Shown: positions 51,531-60,571, counted from the stretch's first letter. The stretch: DNA of 64,000 bases from an uncultured Dyadobacter sp. (GCF_946482605.1 NZ_CAMLSE010000040.1:1-64000), one strand, 5' to 3'. Numbers and translations are program-made. Notes: generated from the sequence alone by a model not told the origin.

Positions 51531-52915
51531 CGGGCATTGTGAGCGTCATTCAGAAAAAGTGACATAAAAAGCTCATCGAGATGTGCAACAGGTATGATCT
51601 CGATTTTGGAACTCTTCAGATCCAGCCCTTTGCTATTGTACTTCGAAATGTAGATCTTCTTGAAGCCCAGCTTTTCCGACTCCGACACACGGCTGTCGAT
51701 GCGGTTCACGGCACGTACTTCGCCGCCAAGACCTACCTCCGCTGCAAAACAAACCGATGCAGGAATGAATTTATCCTCGTAAGACGATACCAGCGACGCT
51801 ACCACGGAAAGATCGATAGCCGGGTCCTCCACCTTCAATCCACCCGCGACATTCAGAAATACATCCTGCACACCGAGCCTGAAACCGCCGCGCTTTTCCA
51901 GAACCGCCAGCAACATCTGGAGGCGCTTGGCATCAAAACCGGTGCTGCTTCGCTGGGGCGTTCCATATGTAGCCACACTTACCAACGATTGGATCTCCAC
52001 CAGCAGGGGCCTGTTACCTTCCATCATCGACCCGATAGCAATGCCGCTGACGGGTTCATCCCGCTGCGAGATCAGGATTTCGGAAGGATTGCTCACCTGG
52101 CGCAAGCCTGTACCCTGCATTTCATAAATACCCAATTCAGAAGTGCTTCCGAATCGATTTTTCATCGTTCGTAAAATCCGGTAAGTATTATGGCGGTCAC
52201 CTTCAAACTGCAAAACCGTATCGACCATATGTTCAAGCACTTTCGGGCCTGCCAGCGAGCCATCCTTGGTGATATGACCAATCAGGAATACGGGCACCCC
52301 CATTTCCTTGGCATACTTCATAAACTCCGCCGTACATTCCCGCACCTGCGATACACTACCCGCGCCCGACTCGATATAGGTCGATTGCATGGTTTGTATA
52401 GAATCGACAATCAGGATCTCCGGTTGAAAATCCTCTATCTGCCTGAAAATATTCTGGGTCTGTGTATCGGTCAGAATAAAACAGTTGTCGCTTTTGGCGG
52501 CCATTCTTTCTGCCCTCATTTTGATCTGCTGCTCGGATTCTTCACCAGAAACGTAGAGCACCTTTTTGTTGGCAAGAGTCAATGCAATTTGCAACATCAG
52601 TGTGGACTTACCTATCCCCGGCTCTCCACCGATCAAAACCAGCGAGCCACGAACAATACCGCCTCCCAGCACGCGGTTCAGCTCTCCGTCAGCGGTGCCA
52701 ATGCGCGGCTCATTTTCGTAGACAATTTCCGCAATGGCACGCGGACGGTTGGCCAGGTTTACCGATTTCCACGAAACACTCGTTTTCTTATCCTCTTTTT
52801 CAATAACTTCCTGGACGAAAGTATTCCATTCACCGCAGGAAGGACATCTGCCCACCCATTTTGGCGAATTATACCCACATTCCTGACAAAAATATGCGGT
52901 CCTGGCTTTGGCCAT
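51527..52915 (-). CDS. radA: DNA repair protein RadA (Sms)
   Basis: RadA is a RecA-related helicase that processes recombination intermediates. The 462 residues carry an N-terminal zinc finger (C10, C13, C24, C27 in CQECGYNSPKWVGRCPSC), Walker A GGEPGIGKSTLML, Walker B-region EILIVDSIQTM, the RadA-specific KNRFG motif, and a Lon-like C-terminal domain (VFLNVAGGLKVEDPAIDLSVVASLVSSY, CFAAEVGLGGEVRAVNRI). Length and order match the family. It shares only four bases with the convergent lipoprotein gene. Confidence 0.96.
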   Translation of the reverse strand: MAKARTAYFCQECGYNSPKWVGRCPSCGEWNTFVQEVIEKEDKKTSVSWKSVNLANRPRAIAEIVYENEPRIGTADGELNRVLGGGIVRGSLVLIGGEPGIGKSTLMLQIALTLANKKVLYVSGEESEQQIKMRAERMAAKSDNCFILTDTQTQNIFRQIEDFQPEILIVDSIQTMQSTYIESGAGSVSQVRECTAEFMKYAKEMGVPVFLIGHITKDGSLAGPKVLEHMVDTVLQFEGDRHNTYRILRTMKNRFGSTSELGIYEMQGTGLRQVSNPSEILISQRDEPVSGIAIGSMMEGNRPLLVEIQSLVSVATYGTPQRSSTGFDAKRLQMLLAVLEKRGGFRLGVQDVFLNVAGGLKVEDPAIDLSVVASLVSSYEDKFIPASVCFAAEVGLGGEVRAVNRIDSRVSESEKLGFKKIYISKYNSKGLDLKSSKIEIIPVAHLDELFMSLFLNDAHNAR

Positions 52916-53080
52916 AACAGAAAAATCTAATTTATATCTACCTGGTGACTAACGTAATTCTGCCCATATTAATCCAATATTTGCATGTTTCTGCTATAAA
53001 ATCAAAAAAAATATACGATAGGTATAGTTTTTTGCAATTTGACGTTATTATCCGGTTTTACTTAAAAAATTATATTATCC

Positions 53081-53797
53081 ATGAACATCCTAACAAAAGT
53101 AGCCTGCACATTTCTGCTATGCTTTTTCGCCCTTTCCAGCGCAGAAGCTCAGAAAAAAGGATTTGCGTTTGGTATTAAAGGTGGTGTGAATTTGTCCCGC
53201 CTTACCATGGGAGATGTCTTCACAACACGTTACGATGATCAGGGAAATCCGTATCTGGGCTATGACGGGAAAGAGGTGCGGGATAATCTCAAAGAGAGTT
53301 TTAATACCAGGACCGGCGCAGTAGGCGGAATCTGGATGCGATTCGGTCGCACATTATTTATCCAGCCTGAGGTACTGGTATCCACAAAAGGAGGTTCCTT
53401 TAAGATTATCGAGAACGACCAACAGCAGCCGGTTGAAAAAACTGTTAATATCAAATACAGTAACATTGATGTACCCTTGCTGATCGGTCTGAAAGGCGGG
53501 CCCTTCCGCATTCAGGCTGGGCCGGTTGCGTCGTTCCGTATCGGGGATAATCAGCGCTTGCGCGACGCATTCCGCTATTACACTTCCGACCTGAGCAATG
53601 CCATGTCCCAGGCGACTTTCGGGTATCAATTAGGCGCCGGCCTCGATCTGGGGAATTTCAGTCTGGATGTAAGGAAAGAAGGTTCTTTTACTAACCTGGC
53701 GTCATTTCAGGTAAGCGGACAACAGGCGGAAGGCAGTGGCTCATTAAAACAAAAGATCAGCTCCTGGCAGGTGACGCTGGGGTTGAAGCTTTTTTAA
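53081..53797 (+). CDS. outer-membrane beta-barrel protein (PorT-like)
   Basis: The 238-residue protein has a signal peptide (MNILTKVACTFLLCFFALSSAEAQ) and an eight-stranded-type barrel: FGIKGGVNLSRLTMGDVF, GAVGGIWMRFGRTLFIQPEVLVSTKGGSF, NIDVPLLIGLKGGPFRIQAGPVASFRI, YQLGAGLDLGNFSLDVRKEGSF and the C-terminal WQVTLGLKLF with terminal Phe for BAM insertion. It belongs to the outer-membrane beta-barrel (PF13568 type) group that includes PorT. This is not necessarily the gliding-motility PorT. It stands as one gene. Confidence 0.88.
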   Translation: MNILTKVACTFLLCFFALSSAEAQKKGFAFGIKGGVNLSRLTMGDVFTTRYDDQGNPYLGYDGKEVRDNLKESFNTRTGAVGGIWMRFGRTLFIQPEVLVSTKGGSFKIIENDQQQPVEKTVNIKYSNIDVPLLIGLKGGPFRIQAGPVASFRIGDNQRLRDAFRYYTSDLSNAMSQATFGYQLGAGLDLGNFSLDVRKEGSFTNLASFQVSGQQAEGSGSLKQKISSWQVTLGLKLF

Positions 53798-53801
53798 TTT
53801 T

Positions 53802-53980
53802 GAATGAGTGAATGATTGAATTAGTGAATGAGTGAATGAGTGAATAGGCGAGTTTCATGAACAGCTAACTATATACTTGATACTGAATGATCAGGCAACT
53901 CTGTAAACTTTCCCTTATTCAAAAATTCCCATTCCACAGCCATTCACTCACTCACTCATTCACTCATTCACACATTACTC
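53802..53980. repeat. inverted pair of GAATGAGT-unit tracts
   Basis: Plus-strand units based on GAATGAGT (53802-53847) are matched by complementary ATTCACTC units (53941-53980), separated by about 93 bases of ordinary sequence. The unit structure (GAATGAGT, GAATGATT, GAATTAGT) is imperfect. The pair could form a long cruciform or hairpin. It lies between the porin-like gene and the LytTR gene, without an open frame. Confidence 0.8.
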
Positions 53981-54029
53981 ATAAACAAAACGAGCAGCCT
54001 TCGATCGTGCGATGGCTGCTGTTTTTATG
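53980..54029. terminator. bidirectional terminator next to the inverted tracts
   Basis: CATAAACAAAACGAGCAGCC and GGCTGCTGTTTTTATG form a stem around TTCGATCGTGCGAT, core arms AGCAGCC (53993-53999) and GGCTGCT (54014-54020). T-runs on both strands serve the convergent genes. Confidence 0.75.
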
Positions 54030-54061
54030 AATAACCCACTAATTTAATTCACCAAATATTT

Positions 54062-54460
54062 TTAGGCGCTGATGCGAAGGTTGCTGTGATCCAGCAAACC
54101 TGAAACCTCCTTGATCTTTCTGCGCGAAACAACTACTTCTTTTCCGCAGGATAACCTCAGCATGCGATCGTCCTCTAAACGTGCTACAACGTAGTCGGCG
54201 TTGACGAGGTAAGATTTGTGTACACGAAGAAATTTGGCGTTCAATTGCTCAGCCAATGATTTCAACGTTTTGGATACCAGGTATTTTTTCCCGGTGTTTG
54301 TATATATAAAAGTGTAGTTACCTTCACCTTCCAGGAAAGTGATTACATCAGGAGTCAAAAAGATCGTTCTTCCCATAGACTGGACTGAGATATACGAACG
54401 GCTGTCATTGTACGATTTCTCCGACAGGTTGGGGCGAGCAAAGCTTGTAAAATTTTTCAT
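54062..54460 (-). CDS. stand-alone LytTR DNA-binding protein
   Basis: The 132-residue protein is a lone LytTR domain (about 34-130): IFLTPDVITFLEGEGNYTFIYTNTGKKYLVSKTLKSLAEQL, FLRVHKSYLVNADYVVARLEDDRMLRLSCGKEVVVSRRKIKEV. LytTR regulators normally have an N-terminal receiver, absent here, so it cannot be phosphorylated directly; control might come from another domain partner or from expression level. The ATG at 54460 (MKNFTSFARPN) is preferred over the longer open frame upstream. A -7 element and CGTA-containing repeats lie just upstream. Confidence 0.9.
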   Translation of the reverse strand: MKNFTSFARPNLSEKSYNDSRSYISVQSMGRTIFLTPDVITFLEGEGNYTFIYTNTGKKYLVSKTLKSLAEQLNAKFLRVHKSYLVNADYVVARLEDDRMLRLSCGKEVVVSRRKIKEVSGLLDHSNLRISA

Positions 54461-54793
54461 GGTAACGACGCTAATATTGTTGTGATTTCTTGTTCCAAAA
54501 TTAGCACATAGCGTAAAGTTCCGAAAATGCGTAAAAGTACGTATTAACACATAACTAATTAAATATGAATAAATTACAAAATCATGACCCATTGAAAAGA
54601 CGTAACGAAACTTATTGAAATGCGTAGTTTTACGTAGTGCAAAAAGCTGGATTTTTTTGATAAACCCGGTCTGTAAACGTTTCAGAAGCCCCTCACCTGT
54701 TCCTGCGTACTAACTTTCGCTATCTTTGCAACCGTTTCGGAGTCCTTATAAAGGGACTTCCGGGCAAACCAGTCACCAACAATAGCAAGCTTT
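54461..54793. promoter_or_regulatory. intergenic region with LytTR and pheS promoters and CGTA repeats
   Basis: These 333 bases lie between the divergent LytTR and pheS genes. CAAAATTA at 54496-54503 is a minus-strand -7 element (TAATTTTG) for the LytTR gene. TATCTTTG at 54721-54728 is a plus-strand -7 element for pheS, 65 bases before its ATG. CGTA occurs six times between 54512 and 54636 (at 54512, 54530, 54540, 54601, 54623, 54633), the first two within GCGTAAAGT and GCGTAAAAG. No gene is seen. Confidence 0.55.
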
Positions 54794-55834
54794 ATGATTA
54801 CCGACCGGGTAAAGGAGTTAACTTCCGAAATCGAACAGGCCACCGTTACAAGTAAAGAACAGCTAGAGGCCTTCAGGTTGAAATATATCAGTAAGAAAGG
54901 GGCCGTTACCGAGCTTTTTGAAAACCTAAAAAACATCCCGCAGGAGGATCGGCGAGCGGTGGGCCAGGAACTCAACACACTCAAGAACCTTGCGCAGAAC
55001 CGCTTTCAGGATTTTTCCTCCGTACTGGAAAACGCCACAGATGCTCACCCTGAAATGTTGGCCGATCTTACATTGCCGGTTACGCCTAATTTGCAAGGGA
55101 GCCTTCACCCGCTTACCATTGTAAGGAGAAGGATTATCGAGATTTTTGAAAGAATGGGCTTCAATGTCTCTTACGGACCTGAGATCGAGAAGGACTGGTA
55201 CAATTTCAGTGCTTTGAATTTTGCTGACAATCACCCTGCCCGCGAAATGCAAGACACCTTTTTCATATCCAAAAGTGCGGGAGACGTAAAAGAAGATATA
55301 CTCTTGCGTACACATACGTCCAACGTGCAGGTGCGCCTCATGGAACGTCAAAAACCGCCGATCCGGTCCATTATGCCGGGCCGTGTTTTCCGCAATGAAG
55401 CTATTTCCGCCCGGGCGCATTGCGTTTTCCACCAGGTTGAAGGATTGTATGTCAATAAAAATGTCTCTTTCCAAGACCTTAAAGATACACTCTATCATTT
55501 TGCAAAGGAGATGTTCGGCAAGGACTCGAAAATACGTCTGCGGCCGTCTTACTTTCCCTTTACGGAGCCAAGCGCAGAGATCGATGTATCCTGTTTTATA
55601 TGTAAGGGAGTGGGTTGCAATGTCTGTAAGCACACAGGTTGGGTCGAAATTGCGGGTTCAGGCATGGTCGATCCTAATGTCCTTGAAAACTGCGGCATCG
55701 ATAGCGAAGAATATACCGGTTTTGCATTCGGGATGGGTATCGAGCGGATCACAATGCTTCGCTACGGCATCAACGACCTCCGACTATTTACCGAAAACGA
55801 CGTGCGTTTCCTGAGACAATTCGAGGGAGCATAA
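54794..55834 (+). CDS. pheS: phenylalanyl-tRNA synthetase alpha subunit
   Basis: PheS, with PheT, charges tRNAPhe. The 346 residues have the N-terminal coiled coil (about 1-85), then class II motifs: HPLTIVRRRIIEIFERMGFNV (motif 1), MPGRVFRNEAISARAHCVFHQVEGLYV (motif 2), and GFAFGMGIERITMLRYGINDLRLF (motif 3). The CFICKGVGCNVCKHTGWVEIAGSGMVD segment is normal in bacterial PheS. pheT is not adjacent; the next gene is convergent and behind a terminator, so the subunits are encoded apart. Confidence 0.97.
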   Translation: MITDRVKELTSEIEQATVTSKEQLEAFRLKYISKKGAVTELFENLKNIPQEDRRAVGQELNTLKNLAQNRFQDFSSVLENATDAHPEMLADLTLPVTPNLQGSLHPLTIVRRRIIEIFERMGFNVSYGPEIEKDWYNFSALNFADNHPAREMQDTFFISKSAGDVKEDILLRTHTSNVQVRLMERQKPPIRSIMPGRVFRNEAISARAHCVFHQVEGLYVNKNVSFQDLKDTLYHFAKEMFGKDSKIRLRPSYFPFTEPSAEIDVSCFICKGVGCNVCKHTGWVEIAGSGMVDPNVLENCGIDSEEYTGFAFGMGIERITMLRYGINDLRLFTENDVRFLRQFEGA

Positions 55835-55841
55835 TTTTAGG

Positions 55842-55895
55842 AATAAAAGCAAAATGCCCTGGGATGCTGTCATTCCAGGGCATTTTGCTTTTATT
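55842..55895. terminator. bidirectional terminator, perfect 21-base-pair stem
   Basis: The arm at 55842-55862 (ending ATGCCCTGG) pairs perfectly with the arm ending at 55895, around a 12-base loop; A/T-rich ends make it work for both convergent genes, pheS and the esterase. Confidence 0.9.
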
Positions 55896-55901
55896 CGATC
55901 G

Positions 55902-56633
55902 CTAAAACCGCGTCTCGAGATAGTAAGGCAGCATCCGTTTCCATGTCCACCACTCATGTGGGATATCGCTCCCCCATACATCCAGCTCATGGGGCACATT
56001 TTTAGAGGTCAAAATTGCCGATATATGTCGGGAGTAATCCGGGACCTCGTATGCACCCGAGCCCGTAACGAAATGAATGTGTCTGCTATCCCGGTACATG
56101 GACAAGTGCCATTCAGCCTTCAGCTGAGGTAAGTAATGGACAGGGGAATTGAAATACACATTATCATCATAGTAGCCGTCTGTGTAAACACTCAGGTCAT
56201 AACATCCGCTCATGGCAATTACTCCATGGATATACTCAGGATGTTTGAAAAACAGGTTGGCAGCATGTAATGCACCGAAAGACGCACCCGCAGCGATAAT
56301 TTCATTGTCGGGACTGGATGTTTCCCTGATGTATGGGACCACTTCTTTGATCACATAATCATTGAATGCCTGGTGCCGTACCGCCTTGTCGTATCCATGC
56401 ATGTGGGGATTCAGCCAGCTTTCAGCATTGATACTGTTGATACAATAAACTTTGACTTTGCCAGCGTGAATATATGGCGCAATACTCTCAATTAAGCCCT
56501 CGCGTTCATATTCCAGATAGTCTGATGCGGCCGTCGGGATCAGGAGTAACGCCAATCCATAATGTCCGTAAACAGCGATATCCATATGTTTATTAAGCGC
56601 CGGACTATACCATCCGGTTATATCGCGTTGCAT
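55902..56633 (-). CDS. alpha/beta hydrolase esterase (EstD-like)
   Basis: The 243-residue protein has LALLLIPTAASDYLEYEREGLIESIAPYI, VKVYCINSINAESWLN, and the nucleophile elbow AAGASFGALHAANLFFKHP (Ser in GASFG), with later SGSGAYEVPDYSRHIS-like (TGSGAYEVPDYSRHIS) and PHEWWTWKRMLPYYLETRF, where the His of PHEWW is a plausible triad member. This short form is common in Bacteroidota next to no particular partner. It lacks a signal peptide and a carbohydrate-binding domain, unlike the esterase at 3255. Substrate unknown. Confidence 0.85.
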   Translation of the reverse strand: MQRDITGWYSPALNKHMDIAVYGHYGLALLLIPTAASDYLEYEREGLIESIAPYIHAGKVKVYCINSINAESWLNPHMHGYDKAVRHQAFNDYVIKEVVPYIRETSSPDNEIIAAGASFGALHAANLFFKHPEYIHGVIAMSGCYDLSVYTDGYYDDNVYFNSPVHYLPQLKAEWHLSMYRDSRHIHFVTGSGAYEVPDYSRHISAILTSKNVPHELDVWGSDIPHEWWTWKRMLPYYLETRF

Positions 56634-56750
56634 TGGTTGATCATTTTAGTTACTGACTATGTTAGTTTAAACAGGCAGTTCATCATTGGTTTATCAAGAA
56701 AAAAATAAACCTTTACCACGAACAGCCTGCCAGTAACTGTTAATGATAAA

Positions 56751-58181
56751 TTAATACAATACCCAGGTATCCTTGCCGCCTCCTCCCTGCGAGGAGTTAA
56801 CAACCAGCGAACCTTTACGTAATGCTACGCGCGTCAGTCCCCCGGGAATTACGCTGATATCGTCCCCATACAAAATGTAAGGGCGCAAATCGACGTGACG
56901 CCCTTCTGCGTGTCCATCCACCATACAGGGCACTCTTGATAATGAAATCGTCGGTTGAGCAATATAATTCCTTGGATTGGCCCTTATTTTTTGACGAAAA
57001 ATTTCATGCTCCTCTTCCGTTGCCTTTGGTCCGATCAGCATGCCATAACCGCCTGCCTCATTTGCCTCTTTCACAACCAGTTCTGAAATATTCTCAAGAA
57101 CATAATTGAAATCTTCTTCTTCCCCGCATATGTATGTCTGCACGTTGGGTATGATCGCCTCCTCGCCCAGGTAATACTTGATGATCCGCGGTACGTAGGC
57201 ATATACCACCTTATCGTCGGCGACGCCGGTCCCTGGTGCATTGGCCAGAGCCACCCGTCCCTTTTTATATACTTCGAAAATGCCCGGGATCCCAATAAGC
57301 GAATCGGGGTTAAAGGCTTCGGAATCCATGAATGTATCGTCGATGCGTCGATAGATCACATCCACGATCTGTAAACCGTTTGTGGTACGCATTTTCACAT
57401 AACCATCCGAAACGACCAGGTCGCGCGCATCCACCAGCTCGACGCCCATTTGCTGTGCCAGATAAGAATGCTCGAAATAAGCGGAGTTGTAGATTCCAGG
57501 AGTCAGCACCGCCACCGTCGGATTCGGGCGATCCGCCAGGTGTTGCAACATCTGCAGCAAACGTGTCGGGTAATCAGAAACGGGCCTTACACCCGTGCGC
57601 GCCAAAACATCCGGAAAAATCTGCTTCGATAGCTCCCGGTTTTCCAGCATATAAGAAACACCCGACGGGCAACGCAGGTTATCTTCGAGTACCATGAATG
57701 TGCCGTCATCGCCCTTGATCAGATCGGTACCGGTAATGTGGCACCAGATACCCTTGGGCGGTTTCAGCCCGATACAAGGTTTCAGGAAACACTTGCTCGA
57801 TTCGATGAGCTCGCGCGGGACCACACCGTCGTTCAATATATTCTGTTCGTTATAGACGTCATCAATGAACATGTTCAGCGCCTTGATCCGTTGCTTCAGC
57901 CCCGTTTCAAGCCATTGCCATTCGGCATTCGACAGCACCCTGGGAATGATGTCGATCGGCATGATGCGCTCTGTCCCCTCCCCCTCCGAATACACATTAA
58001 AAGTGATACCCATCGAAAGCAATGCCCGCTCGGTAGCAAGTTGCCGGTTGGTCAGGTCTTCGTGCGTCAGGTTCTCAAATTTATTCTTCAGATGTTCGTA
58101 CCCGGCGCGAATTTCGCCGCCCTGGGTAAACATCTCATCAAAGAAGTTTTCGACCTGATAATTTGAAAATGAAAAATTCAT
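56751..58181 (-). CDS. circularly permuted ATP-grasp family protein
   Basis: The 476-residue protein belongs to the circularly permuted ATP-grasp group formerly called DUF404/DUF407. Seen are PIDIIPRVLSNAEWQWLETGLKQRIKALNMFIDDVYNEQNILNDGVVPRELI, DGTFMVLEDNLRCPSGVSYMLENRE, VAVLTPGIYNSAYFEHSYLAQQMGVELVDARDLVV, and the C-terminal RVALRKGSLVVNSSQGGGGKDTWVL. In many bacteria this gene is followed by an alpha-E (DUF403) gene and a transglutaminase-like gene, forming a probable peptide-synthesis operon. Neither partner is near here. The ATG at 58181 gives MNFSFSNYQVENF. Confidence 0.92.
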   Translation of the reverse strand: MNFSFSNYQVENFFDEMFTQGGEIRAGYEHLKNKFENLTHEDLTNRQLATERALLSMGITFNVYSEGEGTERIMPIDIIPRVLSNAEWQWLETGLKQRIKALNMFIDDVYNEQNILNDGVVPRELIESSKCFLKPCIGLKPPKGIWCHITGTDLIKGDDGTFMVLEDNLRCPSGVSYMLENRELSKQIFPDVLARTGVRPVSDYPTRLLQMLQHLADRPNPTVAVLTPGIYNSAYFEHSYLAQQMGVELVDARDLVVSDGYVKMRTTNGLQIVDVIYRRIDDTFMDSEAFNPDSLIGIPGIFEVYKKGRVALANAPGTGVADDKVVYAYVPRIIKYYLGEEAIIPNVQTYICGEEEDFNYVLENISELVVKEANEAGGYGMLIGPKATEEEHEIFRQKIRANPRNYIAQPTISLSRVPCMVDGHAEGRHVDLRPYILYGDDISVIPGGLTRVALRKGSLVVNSSQGGGGKDTWVLY

Positions 58182-58507
58182 ACAATTCAAAATTTGAATA
58201 AGTCAATACCGATAGTTCACAGAACAATATATGGTCAATGTATGAATTAACAAAACAATTAACAATAACAGCCTGCTTCTTACCACCTTCTTGAAATGCA
58301 AAATTCCGATGTACCTGCTCTAAATATCTGACCCTGACCCCATAGCTACGGCCAACCATGATGCATTTCCTTCGCAATAAAATCGTGCCGTTGCCTGTTA
58401 GTGAATATTATTTACCCAATCACTAAACATTCGTTGCAAGTCAGTGTGCTTAACGTTTTATTTGCACCTTGATCTAAATGACGGCACCCCACCGTTTTAC
58501 GTTCGTT
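58182..58507. other. intergenic region with no recognised gene
   Basis: These 326 bases between divergent genes are AT-rich. TTTATTTG at 58457-58464, one mismatch from the -7 consensus, could serve the DUF5723 gene. No strong hairpin, repeat or tRNA is seen. Confidence 0.4.
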
Positions 58508-60055
58508 ATGCAAAAAAGCTGGTTATCCATATTAGGATTGGTCTGTGGATTAGCCACCAACAGCCTCTCTCAGCATTTGCCTGGGACGGCGATGAGCAAT
58601 TTTGCTGGAACAAATGCATTATACCATAATCCGGCATTTGTGGCCGACAGTCGTTACAGTATATATGTAAATCTGGTGGGCACACAGTTCTACACTGCCA
58701 ACAACCACGTCAAATACGAAGCCCCATATTCGTTTCTTAGTCTGATCACCAACACAGTTCCGGCGAAATACCATAATGAGAGGGGAATGCTGCTTTTCCC
58801 CCGGTCTTATCTGGGCGAAAAACTCAATGGCAACCAAAAATACCTCAACGCCGGCGGCGACACGCGCCTTCCCTCGGTCATGTTCAACCTCTTCCGGGGA
58901 AAGATCGGAATGGGGATTTCGACCAGGGCGCGCTACATTCTTAATACAACGCAGGTAACCGAGCCGCTCGCAAGGCTCATCAGCAAAACTACCCAGCTTA
59001 AAGAACTGCAGGGACCTGTATTCGAAAATCAATCAGGGCAGCTTCACCTGAATGGCTTCGGAGAAATCGCATTCACCCTCGGCGGCACCGTTTTCGATAA
59101 TGAGACTGACTATCTGAAAGTAGGGTTCACCGTCAAAAGGCTGATCGGCATGTACAATGCGCATGCCATCATCGAAAACTCTTCGTACGATATCCAACCT
59201 GACGCCAACTGGGAAAACAAGCGGCAATACATCAACGTCAACGATATCAACGTTCGTTACGCGATCACCCGCGATGAAGGTTTTCAGAACATCAAACCAA
59301 CGCCCGCCTGGCTCTTTGGCGGCGCTCCTCCGGGAAGCGGCTGGGGCTTTGATTTAGGTGCTGTTTACGAGTACCGGCCCGATGTTAATAAAGTTACCTA
59401 CCGGGAAAGGGGCGTAAGAAAGCGTGACGCATCTAAAAACAAATACCTGTACCGTATCGCGGTATCCCTAACCGACATCGGCAAGGTTCATTTCAAAAAC
59501 CCGGCGTACGTTTTGCAGCAGGAAACCCATACGACCGACAAGGAATTCCGTTACGACACATTCCAGAAGCTGAAAGGCTCAGAGGGGATTTTCAATGCGA
59601 TCAATTCTTCGCTGGATGGCGGCCAGCCTCTCGCACCAAATTTCAAATCGGTACTCCCTGCCGCCTTACAGGCCAGCGTGGATTACAATGTCAAACCCAA
59701 TGTATATGTGAATGGTCTTTGGGTTCAAAACCTGATTCCTCAGGGCGCTTTCGGAATGAAGGCAGAGTCCTACCTGAGTGTAACTCCGCGTTACGAACAC
59801 AAATGGTATGAAATATCAGTCCCGGTCTCGCTCATGAACCGGTATCGTTCGCCGGCCATTGGACTGGCAGGCCGGATCGGCCCCTTATGGATTGGCACCG
59901 ATCACCTCACGGGACTGCTGAATATCGGCAATCCCCGGGCTTTTAATCTCTATTTCGGCATTTCCGGAGGCCTGTTCCGCCGCCCGCCCGAATCGCCCAA
60001 CCAATGCTGGCCGCCTCAGGATTCCTGGCTACGGCGCATTTTCTCTAAACGATAA
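58508..60055 (+). CDS. exported DUF5723-like protein
   Basis: The 515-residue protein has a signal peptide (MQKSWLSILGLVCGLATNSLSQ) and the DUF5723-type beginning LPGTAMSNFAGTNALYHNPAFVADSRYSIYVNLVGTQFYTANNHVKYEAPYSF, with repeated amphipathic beta strands (GKIGMGISTRARYILNTTQV, LNGFGEIAFTLGGTVF, WGFDLGAVYEYRPD), which suggests an outer-membrane barrel related to PorP/PorQ-type proteins. The ATG at 58478 would add ten residues before the hydrophobic core, so 58508 is preferred. A transport or secretion role is inferred from the fold only. Confidence 0.82.
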   Translation: MQKSWLSILGLVCGLATNSLSQHLPGTAMSNFAGTNALYHNPAFVADSRYSIYVNLVGTQFYTANNHVKYEAPYSFLSLITNTVPAKYHNERGMLLFPRSYLGEKLNGNQKYLNAGGDTRLPSVMFNLFRGKIGMGISTRARYILNTTQVTEPLARLISKTTQLKELQGPVFENQSGQLHLNGFGEIAFTLGGTVFDNETDYLKVGFTVKRLIGMYNAHAIIENSSYDIQPDANWENKRQYINVNDINVRYAITRDEGFQNIKPTPAWLFGGAPPGSGWGFDLGAVYEYRPDVNKVTYRERGVRKRDASKNKYLYRIAVSLTDIGKVHFKNPAYVLQQETHTTDKEFRYDTFQKLKGSEGIFNAINSSLDGGQPLAPNFKSVLPAALQASVDYNVKPNVYVNGLWVQNLIPQGAFGMKAESYLSVTPRYEHKWYEISVPVSLMNRYRSPAIGLAGRIGPLWIGTDHLTGLLNIGNPRAFNLYFGISGGLFRRPPESPNQCWPPQDSWLRRIFSKR

Positions 60056-60120
60056 ATTGCGCTTCAACGTTATCAAGGGATATGGTATGATTTTTCTGGC
60101 CATTCCTAAAAAACAATTAC

Positions 60121-60516
60121 ATGAGAGAAATTCAAAAAACCAAGGAAGAATGGCAGCAGGAGCTCACCGGGCAACAATGTTTCGTTCTGTTTGAAAAAGG
60201 CACAGAAAGACCTTTTTCTCATCCTTATAATGACAACAAGGAAGAAGGCACCTATTCCTGCGCGGCATGCGGAACCCCATTGTTCAGCTCTGACGCCAAG
60301 TACGACTCGGGATCCGGCTGGCCAAGCTTTTTCCGGCCTGTTGAAGCCACCCATGTGGAAGAGATCGTAGATAAAACGCATGGCATGACCCGCACCGAAG
60401 TCGTTTGCAGCACCTGCGGCGGACACCTCGGACACGTTTTCAATGACGGTCCAAAACCTACCGGACTCCGTTACTGCATGAACGGAGCAGCCTTGAAATT
60501 CACCAAAGCCGAATAG
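60121..60516 (+). CDS. msrB: peptide-methionine (R)-S-oxide reductase
   Basis: MsrB reduces methionine-R-sulfoxide in proteins. The 131 residues contain the zinc cysteines C47, C50 (CAACG) and C96, C99 ([10 protein letters not shown]), [11 protein letters not shown], and the catalytic C119 in [11 protein letters not shown]. The resolving Cys position and length match cytosolic single-domain MsrB; no signal peptide is present. It is a single-gene unit followed by a terminator that also precedes the PBP promoter. Confidence 0.96.
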   Translation: MREIQKTKEEWQQELTGQQCFVLFEKGTERPFSHPYNDNKEEGTYSCAACGTPLFSSDAKYDSGSGWPSFFRPVEATHVEEIVDKTHGMTRTEVVCSTCGGHLGHVFNDGPKPTGLRYCMNGAALKFTKAE

Positions 60517-60527
60517 AATAATTTCAT

Positions 60528-60562
60528 AAAAGCCGGATTTAGTCATATCTATCCGGCTTTTC
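60528..60562 (+). terminator. terminator after msrB
   Basis: AAAAGCCGGAT (60528-60538) pairs with ATCCGGCTTTT (60551-60561) around TTAGTCATATCT. Confidence 0.75.
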
Positions 60563-60563
60563 T

Positions 60564-60571
60564 TATATTTG
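60564..60571 (+). promoter_or_regulatory. -7 element of the PBP1A gene (TATATTTG)
   Basis: A perfect -7 match directly after the msrB terminator and 25 bases before the ATG at 60596. It overlaps the in-frame TTG at 60569, which argues that the TTG is not the start codon. Confidence 0.5.

Noticed and set aside
53802..53980. CRISPR-like repeats
   Set aside because: The 8-base units are contiguous, degenerate and have no spacers, and no cas gene is in the window. Kept instead as an inverted short-unit repeat.
58138..58377. A 79-codon minus-strand open frame upstream of the ATP-grasp gene
   Set aside because: It overlaps the conserved start of the ATP-grasp gene in another frame and has no recognisable features.
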